A DNA stretch of 64,000 bases, from the NCBI RefSeq assembly GCF_019634815.1, contig NZ_JAHCAP010000004.1:118871-182870 (forward strand), given 5' to 3'. This DNA is from Dokdonella sp. (GTDB taxonomy: Bacteria > Pseudomonadota > Gammaproteobacteria > Xanthomonadales > Rhodanobacteraceae). Under the pieces are notes generated by a model. That model did not search any database. It was not told the origin of the DNA and saw nothing but the letters and a program-made list of their open reading frames with translations. This document shows, in pieces, positions 8,341 through 17,833 of the stretch (position 1 is the stretch's first letter; each line of letters begins with the position of its first letter). The position numbers and the translations under genes were made by a program.

Positions 8341-9828
8341 TCAGCGCTTGATCGAGCCGAACACGCCGCGCAGGATCGTGCGGCTGAGCTGGCCGCCCGC
8401 GTTGCGCACGAAGGACTTGGCCAGTGCTTCGAGCATGCCCTGGCGGCGACCGGTGCCGAGCACCATGTCGCGCGCCATGCCGGTCCAGCCACCGTCCTTG
8501 TCCTTGTCGGCAGCTGCCGCCTTGCCGGTGGGTGCGGGTGCTTGCGCTGCCGTATCGCTGGCTCGTTGCGCGAGAATTTCGGCCGCTGATTCGCGGTCGA
8601 TGGCGGTGTCGTATTTGCCGCCGACCGGCGAGCGCATGCGCACTGCCGCACGTTCTTCGTCGGTGATCGCGCCAAGGCGACAGCCCGGTGGCGCGACCAA
8701 GGTGCGCTCGACCGGCATCGGCACGCCGCCGGCCTGCAGGGTCGACACCAATGCTTCGCCGACGCCGAGCTGACTGATCGCCTGCGTCACGTCGAGCTTG
8801 GGATTGGGGGCAAAGGTTTCGGCCGCGGCCTTGACCGCCTTCTGGTCGCGCGGCGTGAATGCGCGCAGCGCGTGCTGGATGCGATTGCCCATCTGGCCGA
8901 GGATCACGTCGGGCACGTCATCGGGATTCTGTGAGCAGAAATACACGCCCACGCCCTTGGAGCGAATCAGGCGCACCACCTGTTCGATGCGTTGGCGCAA
9001 GGCGGGTGGCGCATCGTCGAACAGCAGATGTGCTTCGTCGAAGAAGAACACCAGCTTGGGTTTGTCCAGATCACCCACTTCGGGCAGCGTCTCGAACAAT
9101 TCCGAGAGCATCCACAGCAGGAAGGTCGTGTAGAGCTTGGGCTTGAGGATGAGCTGGTCGGCGGCGAGGATGTTGATGACACCCCGTCCTGACAGATCCT
9201 GACGCATGAAATCGGCCAGATCGAGCGCAGGTTCGCCGAAGAAGGCATCGCCACCCGCCTGTTCCAGCGACAGCAGGTCGCGCTGGATGGCCGCGATCGA
9301 GGCGGGTGCAATCAGGCCATAGTGCTGCGAGATGTCCTTGGCGTGCTCGCTTGCCCAGGTCAGCAGCGCGCGCAGGTCCTTGAGGTCGAGCAGCAGCAAG
9401 CCGTTGTCATCGGCGGCCTTGAACACGATTTCGAGCACGCCGGCCTGGGTGTCGTTGAGTTCGAGCAGGCGCGTGAGCAGGGTAGGCCCCATTTCCGAAA
9501 TCGTGGTGCGCACCGGATGGCCAGCCTTGCCGAAGATGTCCCAGAACACCACCGGGTTGTTGGTCGGTGCCCATTGCATGCCGAGTTTGTCGATGCGTGC
9601 CTTGAGCTTTTCGCCCGCCGGCGCGGCTGGCTGCGAGAGACCGGCAAAATCGCCCTTGACGTCCGCGAGGAACACCGGCACGCCCAGGCGCGAGAACCCT
9701 TCGGCAAGCAGCATCAGCGAGACGGATTTGCCAGTGCCGGTGGCACCGGCCACCATGCCGTGGCGGTTGGCGTACTGCGCGTGCAGGAAGACGTCGGTGT
9801 CGCCTTTTCCGATCAGGATGTCATTCAC
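8341..9828 (-). CDS. HerA-like ATPase, YjgR/DUF853 family
   Basis: About 495 residues from GTG 9828 (VNDILIGKGD), close to the 500 of E. coli YjgR. The P-loop GATGTGKSVSL lies near residue 30, followed by ADVKGDFAGL. The Walker B-like KLVFFFDEAHLLF lies in the middle, and the family stretch YFCSQNPDDVPDVILGQMGN follows. The C-terminus has a low-complexity Ala/Pro/Lys segment. The family belongs to the HerA/FtsK ATPase superfamily, but its cellular role is not established. The upstream in-frame ATGs would add about 60 residues of non-conserved character and overlap the divergent gene's leader; a GGGA sequence lies nine bases before the chosen GTG. Confidence 0.85.
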   Translation of the reverse strand: MNDILIGKGDTDVFLHAQYANRHGMVAGATGTGKSVSLMLLAEGFSRLGVPVFLADVKGDFAGLSQPAAPAGEKLKARIDKLGMQWAPTNNPVVFWDIFGKAGHPVRTTISEMGPTLLTRLLELNDTQAGVLEIVFKAADDNGLLLLDLKDLRALLTWASEHAKDISQHYGLIAPASIAAIQRDLLSLEQAGGDAFFGEPALDLADFMRQDLSGRGVINILAADQLILKPKLYTTFLLWMLSELFETLPEVGDLDKPKLVFFFDEAHLLFDDAPPALRQRIEQVVRLIRSKGVGVYFCSQNPDDVPDVILGQMGNRIQHALRAFTPRDQKAVKAAAETFAPNPKLDVTQAISQLGVGEALVSTLQAGGVPMPVERTLVAPPGCRLGAITDEERAAVRMRSPVGGKYDTAIDRESAAEILAQRASDTAAQAPAPTGKAAAADKDKDGGWTGMARDMVLGTGRRQGMLEALAKSFVRNAGGQLSRTILRGVFGSIKR

Positions 9829-9971
9829 GATGGATTCCCGGTGGCGTGATATTTGCGGAGGAACATCGATTGTAGCGGCGATTGCGGAGAATCGGCCGCT
9901 GCGCACTTGTCCGCCCGGGCGCGCATCGCTAACTTTCACGGTTGGATCCTGCAGCATGGCGGAGCGTCTGG

Positions 9972-11480
9972 ATGGGTGATTTCCGATGGTTGATGGTGGG
10001 CACGGTGGTGCTGACACTGGCCGCGTGTGCGACTACCCCTGGCAAGCCGCAGCCACCTGCGGCGACTCAGGCAGGCGATGGTGTGGCCCAGCTCTACACG
10101 CGACTTGACACTGCCACCCAGCGCTATGCCAATGGCATCCAGTCGCAGCGCGGCGGGGACATGCAGGCCGGTCAGGCGGAAACGCGCGCGGCACTGGATG
10201 AATTGCGCGATGCCTCGATCCAATGCGTGCGCGTCGCCGGCTGCGACGTGCAGCGCTTCATCGCCGCTTTCGATGCCTTGTTGCGGCGAGACGCTGCCGG
10301 GCCGATGGCCGATGCGGATACCGCATCGGATGCACCGCAGACGGTTGCGCAAGGTGAGGAGCATGAGCCTGCCACGCGGGGCATTCCCGAACTCGGCCGC
10401 AGCATGAGTCTGCTCAAGGGGCGTGAACTGAGCGACCTCATTGCGATGAACGGCCCGGTGCAGGTCGCGCTTGAGGAATGGCTCACGCAGTACCGCCCCA
10501 ATCTCATGAATGCCTATGTCAATTACCAGTACCTGCGCTTCGAGATGTATCCCGAGTACCAGAAGGCGGGGCTGCCCGAGGCGCTGTTGTTCGGCATGAT
10601 GGCCAAGGAGTCGGGTGGCAAGGTTCACGCAGTCTCGCGCTCGGGCGCATCGGGGCCATTGCAGTTCATGTACGCCACCGGCCTGCGTTTCGGTCTGGGC
10701 ATGGTCGACGGATTCGACACGCGCTTCGATCCGCAGCTTTCGGCGCGCGCCAATGCGGCATACGTCAACGAGCAACTGGCGATCTTCAACAACAACCTCG
10801 AGCTGGTGATCGGCGCCTACAACGGTGGCGAAGGCGCAATGCAGCGTCGCGCCGGCCGTGGCGAGGCTGCGCTGAGCTTCTGGGATCCGCAGGTCTACTA
10901 CGGGGTGTCGCAGGAGACGCGCGACTACGTGCCGATGGTGCTCGCTGCGGCCTGGCTGTTCCTGCATCCGGAACGCTACAACCTCCAATGGCCGAAGGTG
11001 AACATGAAACCCGGCAGCGTCACTCTGGAGCAGCCTGCTTCGCTGGCCGAACTGACGATCTGCCTGGGTCAGGACGGCGGTGCGCCCGATGGCTGGTTCC
11101 GCGTACTGCGCAACCTCAACCCGCAACTCGATCCGCAGCAACCCGAACCGATCGGTGCCAAGCTCGTGGTGCCGCAGCAACTGGAAAAGGTCTATGCGCG
11201 CGACTGCGCCGGTGGACGCTGGCAGCGGCTGGCGAGCGAGTTGCATGCGGCCACCTTGCCGACGCCGCCGGCGGGGATGCAGCGGCAGCTTGCGTCGCGC
11301 AAGGGCGGCGCCACGGGGAGTCGCGCCTACGTGGTCAAGAAGGGCGACACCGTTGCGGCGATTGCCCGCAAGAGCGGCCATTGCAGCATTCGCGACATTG
11401 CCGATCGCAATGCGCTGCGCGCACCGCACTACCGACTGAAGCCGGGTCAGGTGCTGCAGTTGCCTTCCTGCGCCCGCTGA
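9972..11480 (+). CDS. Membrane-bound lytic transglycosylase lipoprotein with LysM domain
   Basis: A 502-residue lipoprotein. The N-terminus MGDFRWLMVGTVVLTLAAC ends in a lipobox (LAAC) for attachment to the outer membrane. The SLT goose-lysozyme-like domain begins near residue 195 with GMMAKESGGKVHAVSRSGAS, whose Glu is the general acid, and GPLQFMYATG and AYNGGEGAM follow. A single LysM peptidoglycan-binding domain closes the protein (AYVVKKGDTVAAIA, ending KPGQVLQLPS). It should cleave murein glycan strands to 1,6-anhydro ends, similar to MltD. Divergent from the HerA-like gene. Confidence 0.9.
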   Translation: MGDFRWLMVGTVVLTLAACATTPGKPQPPAATQAGDGVAQLYTRLDTATQRYANGIQSQRGGDMQAGQAETRAALDELRDASIQCVRVAGCDVQRFIAAFDALLRRDAAGPMADADTASDAPQTVAQGEEHEPATRGIPELGRSMSLLKGRELSDLIAMNGPVQVALEEWLTQYRPNLMNAYVNYQYLRFEMYPEYQKAGLPEALLFGMMAKESGGKVHAVSRSGASGPLQFMYATGLRFGLGMVDGFDTRFDPQLSARANAAYVNEQLAIFNNNLELVIGAYNGGEGAMQRRAGRGEAALSFWDPQVYYGVSQETRDYVPMVLAAAWLFLHPERYNLQWPKVNMKPGSVTLEQPASLAELTICLGQDGGAPDGWFRVLRNLNPQLDPQQPEPIGAKLVVPQQLEKVYARDCAGGRWQRLASELHAATLPTPPAGMQRQLASRKGGATGSRAYVVKKGDTVAAIARKSGHCSIRDIADRNALRAPHYRLKPGQVLQLPSCAR

Positions 11481-11524
11481 CGGGACTTCGCCGGCGCGCT
11501 TGAAGCTCGCCCGGCCAGCGCGCC

Positions 11525-13135
11525 TCAGCGATTGCGTGTCGTCGTGGCGCCGGGGTCCGCAGCGGGATCGGCCAGGCTGCGCACCTGGAGCTTGAGGTCC
11601 AGTTGCTTGATGTGATCGCGCTCCTGATCCAGATCGGCGCGCGTCAGCGGATGCTGTTGCAGCCAGCGTTCGGGCAGGTCCAGTTGCAAGTTCCGATCGT
11701 CGATCCGCAGCCGCAAATCCGGCAATGGTTCGGGTGTACGCGCGCGTTCGAGCAGGGCAGCCAGGCGCAGGAGTGCGGTGATCTTGCGCACGCCCGAACG
11801 CAAACGCAGTGGCAGCGCTTCGATACTGGCGCGATCGGGCTTGCGGCGATGCGAACGCACGATTGCCGCCAGCGCCTGTTGACCTTGGCGCGTGAAGCCG
11901 GCCAGATCGGAGTGGGCGATGATGTAGGCGCCGTGTTGATGGTGCAGGCTGTGTGCGATGGCCAGTCCGACTTCGTGGATGTCGGCAGCCCAGCCGAGCA
12001 CGTCGCGCTCGAGGTTGCCCAAGCCCCATTCCGCGGCGACCTGATCGAACAGGGCCAGGGCGGCGTGCTGCACGCGCTTGGCCTGGGCGCGGTCGACGCC
12101 ATAGCGCGAGGCCAGCGTGGCGATGCTGCCAGCGCGCGGGTCGCCATCGAGCGCGCGTCCGACGAGGTCGTAGAGCAAGCCTTCGCGCATCGCCGTTTCG
12201 CAGACCGACATCTGTTCGAGGGCGAAGGTGGAAAAGACCGCTTCGAGGATCGCGGTACCGCCTGCGAGGATCGGAACGCGCTCCTCGGACAAGCCTGCCA
12301 GCCGCAGCCGATCGACGTGGCCGGCTTCGAGGATTGCCCCACGCAGGCGCGCCAATGCTTCCGCACTGATGCCTTGTTCGCACCAGCCGTTGGCCTGAAC
12401 CACGCTGCCAATCGCCTTGGCGGTGCCGGATGAACCGATCGCCTCACCCCAGCCGACATCGCGGTAGTCTTCGGCGAACTGCTGCAGTTCCACGCCGATC
12501 TCGGCCTGGGCCTGCTGCCAACGTCGCGCGGTGTACCTGTCATCGGCAAAGAAGCGCAGCGTGCTGGCGATGCAGCCGACCTGCACGCTCTCGGTGCGCA
12601 GGGCATCGAAACCCTTGCCGATGATGAACTCGGTGCTGCCGCCGCCGATGTCGACGACCAGACGTCGCTGGCGGGTTTCGGGCAGGCCATGGGCGACGCC
12701 CAGATAGATCAGGCGCGCTTCTTCGCGACCACTGACGATTTCGATCGGATGGCCGAGCGCGGTTTCGGCTGGCAGCAGGAAGGCTTGCGGAACGGCAAGC
12801 TGGCGCACCGCGTTGGTGGCCACCGCATGCACGCGCTCGTGCGGCAGCGCGCGCAAGCGTTGTCCAAAGCGCGCCAGACAGGCGAGCGCGCGTTCCCGGT
12901 ATTCGGCATCGAGGCTGCCATTGGCATGCAGACCCATCGCCAAGCGGATGCTCTCGCGCATGCGGTCGATGATGCGCAGACCGCCGTGTTCGTAACGCGC
13001 GACAAGCAGGTGGAAGCTGTTGGAGCCGAGGTCGATCGCAGCCAGCAATTCACCATCGCGGATGTCGGCGGCCGGTGCGCCGATCAGGCTGGCTTCCCGG
13101 GTTCGGTCGGGGTTCGGGGGGACGCTCAGGCTCAT
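11525..13135 (-). CDS. ppx: Exopolyphosphatase / guanosine pentaphosphatase
   Basis: A 536-residue Ppx/GppA-family enzyme of the ASKHA fold that removes terminal phosphates from polyphosphate and possibly converts pppGpp to ppGpp. Visible motifs: AAIDLGSNSFHLLVAR (phosphate-1), a catalytic Glu region in SGREEARLIYLGV, VVDIGGGSTEFIIG (phosphate-2), and the HD-like C-terminal domain with DIHEVGLAIAHSLHHQHGAYI. The start lies 12 bases after the ppk stop on the same strand, so the two are co-transcribed as ppk-ppx. Confidence 0.95.
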   Translation of the reverse strand: MSLSVPPNPDRTREASLIGAPAADIRDGELLAAIDLGSNSFHLLVARYEHGGLRIIDRMRESIRLAMGLHANGSLDAEYRERALACLARFGQRLRALPHERVHAVATNAVRQLAVPQAFLLPAETALGHPIEIVSGREEARLIYLGVAHGLPETRQRRLVVDIGGGSTEFIIGKGFDALRTESVQVGCIASTLRFFADDRYTARRWQQAQAEIGVELQQFAEDYRDVGWGEAIGSSGTAKAIGSVVQANGWCEQGISAEALARLRGAILEAGHVDRLRLAGLSEERVPILAGGTAILEAVFSTFALEQMSVCETAMREGLLYDLVGRALDGDPRAGSIATLASRYGVDRAQAKRVQHAALALFDQVAAEWGLGNLERDVLGWAADIHEVGLAIAHSLHHQHGAYIIAHSDLAGFTRQGQQALAAIVRSHRRKPDRASIEALPLRLRSGVRKITALLRLAALLERARTPEPLPDLRLRIDDRNLQLDLPERWLQQHPLTRADLDQERDHIKQLDLKLQVRSLADPAADPGATTTRNR

Positions 13136-13147
13136 GTCTGCTGCGCC

Positions 13148-15235
13148 TTACCGGGTGTAGTGGGCAAGCAGCATCTGCTGCGCGCTGTGCGGCGGCGCAC
13201 CGTCTGGCTCACTGCGCTGGTAACTGCCATCACTTTGCAACAACCAGGCCTGGGTGTTGTCGGCAAGGTAGTTGGCCAGCGTTTCGGCATGCACGCGCCG
13301 CGCCATCTCGGGGTCGCGAATCGGAAAGCAGGTTTCGATCCGCCAGCGCAGATTGCGCTCCATCCAGTCCGCGCTCGAGCAGTACAGTTCGGGTGCGTCG
13401 TCGTTCTGGAACCAGTAGACGCGGCTGTGTTCGAGGAAGCGGCCGATGATCGAGCGCACGCGAATGCGCTCGGAAATGCCGGGTAGTCCCGGTCGCAATG
13501 CGCAAGCGCCGCGCACGATCAGATCAATCTCGACGCCAGCCTGCGAGGCGCGATACAAGCGGCGGATCACCTGCCGCTCGGTCAGCGCGTTCATCTTGGC
13601 GATGATGCGGGCCGGACGCCCCTTGGCGGCATTTGCGGTCTCACGCTCGATCTTCTCCATCAGCACCTTGTGCAGGGTGAACGGGGAATTGAGCATGCAC
13701 TTGAGCTTGATCACCTGACCCAGTCCCGACAGTTGCAGGAACAGAAGGTGCACGTCTTCGCCGATGTCGGCATTGGCGCTCATCAGGCCGAGATCGGTGT
13801 ACAAGCGGGAGTTGCCGTGATGGTAATTGCCGGTCGAAAGGTGGACGTAGCGGCGCAGGACGCCTTCTTCGCGGCGGACGATCAGCAGCATCTTGGCGTG
13901 GGTCTTGAAGCCGACCACGCCGTACATCACCTGCACACCGGCTTCCTGCAGGCGATTGGCCAGACGCAAGTTGGCTTCCTCGTCGAAGCGTGCGCGCAGC
14001 TCGACCACCACGCTGACGTCCTTGCCCATGCGCGCGGCGTCGATGAGGCATTCGACCAGCGGCGAGTCGTGACCGGTGCGATACAGCGTCTGCTTGATCG
14101 CCAGCACTTCGGGGTCGAGGCTGGCCTGACGCACGAGCTCGATCACCGCGTTGAAGGATTCGAATGGATGGTGCAGCAGGATGTCGCGTTCCGCGATCGC
14201 GTCAAACAGGTTTGCGTTGGCGGCCAATGCAGCGAGCGGGCGCGGCGAAAAGGTGGCGAACTTGAGATCGGGACGCTCGATCTGATCGTAGACTGCATTG
14301 ACGCGGTTGACGTTGACGGGTCCTTCGCAGCGATAGACATCGGTTTCGCCGAGGTCGAAGTTCTGCATCAGGATTTCGGCGACCGCCTTGGGGCAGTTGT
14401 CGGCCACTTCGAGTCGCACCGGACGCGCGAAGCCGCGACCCTTGAGTTCGTCGTGCAAGGCCACGGCGATGTTTTGCACTTCGTCCTCGTCGAGCACCAG
14501 TTCGCTGTTGCGGGTGACGCGGAACTGGTATGAGCCTTTGACCTGCATGCCCGGAAACAACTCGTCCATGAACTCGTGCAGCACGCTGGAGAGGAAAACG
14601 AAATCGTGCGTCGATGCGGCAACCGCCGCGGGCAGGCGAATCAGGCGCGGCAACGAACGAGGTGCGCGCACCAGGGCCATGTGTCCCTCGCGGCCAAAGG
14701 CGTCCTTGCCGCGCAGGACCACGGCGAGGTTGAGGCTCTTGTTGAGAATGCGCGGAAAGGGGTGCGCCGGATCGAGCCCGAGTGGCGACAGCACCGGCAG
14801 GATTTCATTGCGGAAATAGCCTTGCAGCCAGCGTCGTTGCTTGTCGCTCCAGGCTTGGCGTTGCGCAAATCGGATGCCTTCCCGTGCGAGCGCCGGTTGC
14901 AGGGTCTTGTTCCAGCATTCGTACTGCGCCTGCACCAGGGTCAGGGTGCGTTCGCGTATGCGCGCGAGCACCGCTGCGGGCGGCATGCAGTCAGGTCCGA
15001 GGCGGGCCTGCACGAGACTGGACTGCTCGCGCAGCAGAGCCACCTGCACCTCGAAGAATTCATCGAGATTGGTGCAGGAAATGCACAGATAGCGCATGCG
15101 TTCGAGCAGCGGCACGCTGGCGTCCTGCGCTTGGGCGAGCACGCGGAAATTGAACTCGAGCTGGGCGAGTTCATGGTTGAGGTAAAGCGAGGGGTGGTCC
15201 AGCTCCGGACCGGCGGCCTTGTTCATGGTTTGCAT
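13148..15235 (-). CDS. ppk: Polyphosphate kinase 1
   Basis: About 695 residues, the usual Ppk1 length. It reversibly transfers the gamma phosphate of ATP to polyphosphate. The N-terminal domain starts YLNHELAQLEFNFRVL. Two phospholipase-D-like catalytic modules follow, with the autophosphorylated His in YGVVGFKTHAKMLL and the second site in DNRFLEHSR-like IGRFLEHSRVYWF. The middle shows KQTLYRTGHDSPLVECL. Start ATG 15235; ATG 15226 is also possible. It follows the metalloprotease gene after 47 bp and precedes ppx by 12 bp, which suggests a three-gene transcript. Confidence 0.96.
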   Translation of the reverse strand: MQTMNKAAGPELDHPSLYLNHELAQLEFNFRVLAQAQDASVPLLERMRYLCISCTNLDEFFEVQVALLREQSSLVQARLGPDCMPPAAVLARIRERTLTLVQAQYECWNKTLQPALAREGIRFAQRQAWSDKQRRWLQGYFRNEILPVLSPLGLDPAHPFPRILNKSLNLAVVLRGKDAFGREGHMALVRAPRSLPRLIRLPAAVAASTHDFVFLSSVLHEFMDELFPGMQVKGSYQFRVTRNSELVLDEDEVQNIAVALHDELKGRGFARPVRLEVADNCPKAVAEILMQNFDLGETDVYRCEGPVNVNRVNAVYDQIERPDLKFATFSPRPLAALAANANLFDAIAERDILLHHPFESFNAVIELVRQASLDPEVLAIKQTLYRTGHDSPLVECLIDAARMGKDVSVVVELRARFDEEANLRLANRLQEAGVQVMYGVVGFKTHAKMLLIVRREEGVLRRYVHLSTGNYHHGNSRLYTDLGLMSANADIGEDVHLLFLQLSGLGQVIKLKCMLNSPFTLHKVLMEKIERETANAAKGRPARIIAKMNALTERQVIRRLYRASQAGVEIDLIVRGACALRPGLPGISERIRVRSIIGRFLEHSRVYWFQNDDAPELYCSSADWMERNLRWRIETCFPIRDPEMARRVHAETLANYLADNTQAWLLQSDGSYQRSEPDGAPPHSAQQMLLAHYTR

Positions 15236-15282
15236 GTTGGCACGTAATCGATGACGCCGGCGTGACAGCCGCGCGGCCAGGA

Positions 15283-17019
15283 TCAGAACGCGGTTGGGCG
15301 ACAACAGGCGAGCTTGCTGTCCTTGCTGTCGGGTTCGCTCGGGCTGCCGCGTTTGCGCAAGGCGAGTACCTCGGGCGTCATGCGCGCGATGCGCGCTTCG
15401 ACCCGGCTGCGTTCGTAGTAGGACAGGTCATCACGCTTGGCCAGCGCCTTGAGCTGGTTGAGCGCGTCCTCGGCATGGCCGGTCAGCCAAGCGGCTTCGG
15501 CGAACGCCTCGGCGGCGCGTACCTTGTCACCAGCCAGTTGGTTGGCGCGGGCGAAGGCGCGCTGCAAGTCGGCGTCGTCGGCATTGCGGGCAAGCAAGGG
15601 GCGCAGCAGATTAAGAGCCTTGCGCGCGCTGTCTGCGTCGGCGCGACCGAGCAACGCATCGGCATAGGCGAGGGTAATTGCGCGATTGCCCGGAAAGCCG
15701 CCATGCAGGCGTTGGTAGAGCGCGAAGCTCTCGCCACCTGCGCCGGATTGGTTGAGCGCGTCGGCCAGGGCCAGTTGCAGAGGCAGCGAATCGGGTTCGG
15801 CGGCGATCAGTGGCCGCAGCTGGCCAATCGCAAGGCGGGCCTGCTGGGTACGTGTCAGCGCCAGGGAATAGCCATAGCGGTTGGCGGTGGTGTCGAATTC
15901 GGGATCGTCATGGAGATTGCGGGCGTAGTAGTCACGCACCGTACTCGTTACCGGTGCCGACAACACGCGCGTCCGTTCGCGCATGAGCAGGAAGTAGCGT
16001 TGTGCGGCGGGGTCATGGGGCGCGCAGGCAGTGACGGTGACTTCAGGCAGGGCATTGCCTTCGCCTCGGGCCGCGACACGGGTCGTGGTCTCGACGGGCG
16101 CGTCTGCCGGTGTTGCCGGGGGCCCATCCATGGCTGGCGTTTCCACGACAGGAAGGGGGGCGAGATCGAGATTGAGTGCGCCCTGCCTGATCGCGGGCGC
16201 CGCGCGCACGGCACGCGCAGGTTGCGGGCAACCCAGTTGCCGTGCGCGCTCCTTGGCTTCGGCAATGCGTTTGGTGTCGACTGGATGGTCGAGCAGGAAT
16301 TCAGGGATGTCGATGCCATTGACGCGCATCACTTTCTGCAATTCCTGAAATGCGCCAGCCATCGCGTTGGGGTCGAAGCCCGCACGCGCCAGCGTCTGGA
16401 TGCCGACGCGATCGGCCTCGGCCTCGTCGCTGCGGGTGAAGTTGATCTGGCGCTGGATCATCAGCGATTGACCGGCGACCAGGGCCGCCGGTGCCGCATC
16501 ATCGGTGCGGCCGGCAGCGGCGATCATCACGCCGACCATTGCCAGCATGATCGGTATCGACATCTTTTGTTGATCTTCAAACGCACGCAGGATGTGCAAT
16601 TGCTGCACGTGCGAGATTTCGTGGGCAAGCACGCCGGCGAGTTCGTCTTCGCTGCTCATCGCATTGATGAGGCCGGCATTGACTGCGACGTAACCGCCTG
16701 GTGCGGCGAAGGCATTGATGTCCTGCTCGCGCATGATGAAGAAGGTGAAGCCCGAATCCGGCCGTTGGCTCGCCGCAACCAGGCGGTAGCCGAGCGCGTT
16801 GATGTAGTCGGCGAGCAGCGGATCGTCGAGCACCATCTCGTGGGCACGCATTTCCGCCAACATGCCGGCGCCGTATTCGCGCAATTCCTGTGGCGTTGCC
16901 AGCGCCGCGGCGGAGCTGCCGATGTCCGGGAGCTTGACGCCGCTGCCAGGCTCGCCGGCGCCCGCGAGGGTGGCCAGGCAGGCGGTGATGAGGGCAGTGG
17001 CAAGAGTATGCAAACGCAT
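15283..17019 (-). CDS. bepA: Periplasmic M48 metalloprotease with TPR domain (BepA/YfgC type)
   Basis: A 578-residue secreted protein with a signal peptide (MRLHTLATALITACLATLAG) and the zinc motif HEISH at residues 133-137 in ELAGVLAHEISHVQQLH; the third ligand is probably in SDEAEADRVG. The C-terminal third is an Ala/Leu-rich helical region with TPR character (AEAAWLTGHAEDALNQLKAL). BepA-type proteases guard the assembly of outer-membrane proteins, including the LPS transporter LptD. An unusual Pro/Ala/Thr-rich linker sits around residues 290-345. Start ATG 17019. First gene of a probable bepA-ppk-ppx run. The symbol is by family resemblance. Confidence 0.85.
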   Translation of the reverse strand: MRLHTLATALITACLATLAGAGEPGSGVKLPDIGSSAAALATPQELREYGAGMLAEMRAHEMVLDDPLLADYINALGYRLVAASQRPDSGFTFFIMREQDINAFAAPGGYVAVNAGLINAMSSEDELAGVLAHEISHVQQLHILRAFEDQQKMSIPIMLAMVGVMIAAAGRTDDAAPAALVAGQSLMIQRQINFTRSDEAEADRVGIQTLARAGFDPNAMAGAFQELQKVMRVNGIDIPEFLLDHPVDTKRIAEAKERARQLGCPQPARAVRAAPAIRQGALNLDLAPLPVVETPAMDGPPATPADAPVETTTRVAARGEGNALPEVTVTACAPHDPAAQRYFLLMRERTRVLSAPVTSTVRDYYARNLHDDPEFDTTANRYGYSLALTRTQQARLAIGQLRPLIAAEPDSLPLQLALADALNQSGAGGESFALYQRLHGGFPGNRAITLAYADALLGRADADSARKALNLLRPLLARNADDADLQRAFARANQLAGDKVRAAEAFAEAAWLTGHAEDALNQLKALAKRDDLSYYERSRVEARIARMTPEVLALRKRGSPSEPDSKDSKLACCRPTAF

Positions 17020-17187
17020 CGGAAAACCAGACGGCGACAGTGCTCGTTCGACCACCTTAGCGCGCGCGTGTTCATGCCGCCAGCCGCCCGCGCGGCGTGC
17101 GCAGGCCGGGCGCTCAGGGCTGATTCATCGGCGCTTGCAAGTTCCTGCGGCAGCATCCAACCTGCGCGCCACGGGAGGCAGCAGACG

Positions 17188-17451
17188 ATGAGCAGAATCG
17201 AGGTCTATTCCACCGCCAGTTGTCCGTATTGCGTGGCCGCCAAGCAGCTGCTGGCGCGCAAGGGCTTGGCATTCGACGAGGTCCGCATCGATCTCGAACC
17301 GGCGCGGCGCGAGGAGATGCTTCAGCGCGCCGCGGGTCGGCGCACGGTTCCGCAGATTTTCGTCAATGACACCCACATTGGCGGTTTCGATGATCTGGCT
17401 GCCGCCGAGCGCAGCGGTCGTCTCGATGAGCTGACCGGAGTCGGCCAGTGA
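17188..17451 (+). CDS. grxC: Glutaredoxin 3 (GrxC type)
   Basis: An 87-residue thioredoxin-fold protein with the dithiol active site CPYC at residues 11-14 (YSTASCPYCVAAK), the cis-Pro segment RRTVPQIFVND and the glutathione-binding GGFDDL. It reduces mixed disulfides with glutathione in the cytoplasm. Start ATG 17188 is placed by an eight-base spacing to GGGAGG; a much longer open frame in this register is antisense to the metalloprotease and is not real. Its stop overlaps the next gene's GTG by four bases. Confidence 0.95.
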   Translation: MSRIEVYSTASCPYCVAAKQLLARKGLAFDEVRIDLEPARREEMLQRAAGRRTVPQIFVNDTHIGGFDDLAAAERSGRLDELTGVGQ

Positions 17452-17816
17452 GCGAACGAATCCGCGATTTCAATGCCTTCCGCAAGCGCCTCAACGAGCG
17501 CATTCTCGGCCATGACAATCAGGTCGTGCGGCGCTTTTTCGCACTCGACACCCAAACCTACAAGGCTGGTGCGCTCGATGTGCGCACCAAGGAAATGCTC
17601 GGTCTGGTCGCCTCGCTCGTGTTGCGTTGCGACGACTGCATCAGCTATCACGTCGGCAAGTGCCTGGAAGCAGGCGTCAGTGAGGATGAGTTCTTCGAGG
17701 TGTTCAGCGTCGGTCTCGTGGTCGGCGGCTCGATCGTGATCCCGCACCTGCGTCGCGCGGTCGATTTTCTCGATCAGATGAGCGCGCAGCGCAGCGAATC
17801 GAACGTCGAGACCTGA
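17448..17816 (+). CDS. AhpD-like / carboxymuconolactone decarboxylase family protein
   Basis: A 122-residue all-helical protein with the redox motif CDDC in LRCDDCISYHVGKCLEAG, typical of AhpD-like peroxidase partners of the CMD superfamily. GTG 17448 starts in the stop codon of grxC (GTGA), so translation is coupled. The link with a glutaredoxin fits a thiol-redox role in the cytoplasm. The natural partner is unknown. Confidence 0.85.
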   Translation: MSERIRDFNAFRKRLNERILGHDNQVVRRFFALDTQTYKAGALDVRTKEMLGLVASLVLRCDDCISYHVGKCLEAGVSEDEFFEVFSVGLVVGGSIVIPHLRRAVDFLDQMSAQRSESNVET

Positions 17817-17833
17817 GCGCAGATGCCGTCTGC

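Noticed and set aside
15262..17187. Very long plus-strand open frame continuous with grxC
   Set aside because: It is antisense to the M48 metalloprotease, whose HEISH motif and signal peptide are clear. Only the final 87 codons, with the CPYC motif and a GGGAGG site, are real.
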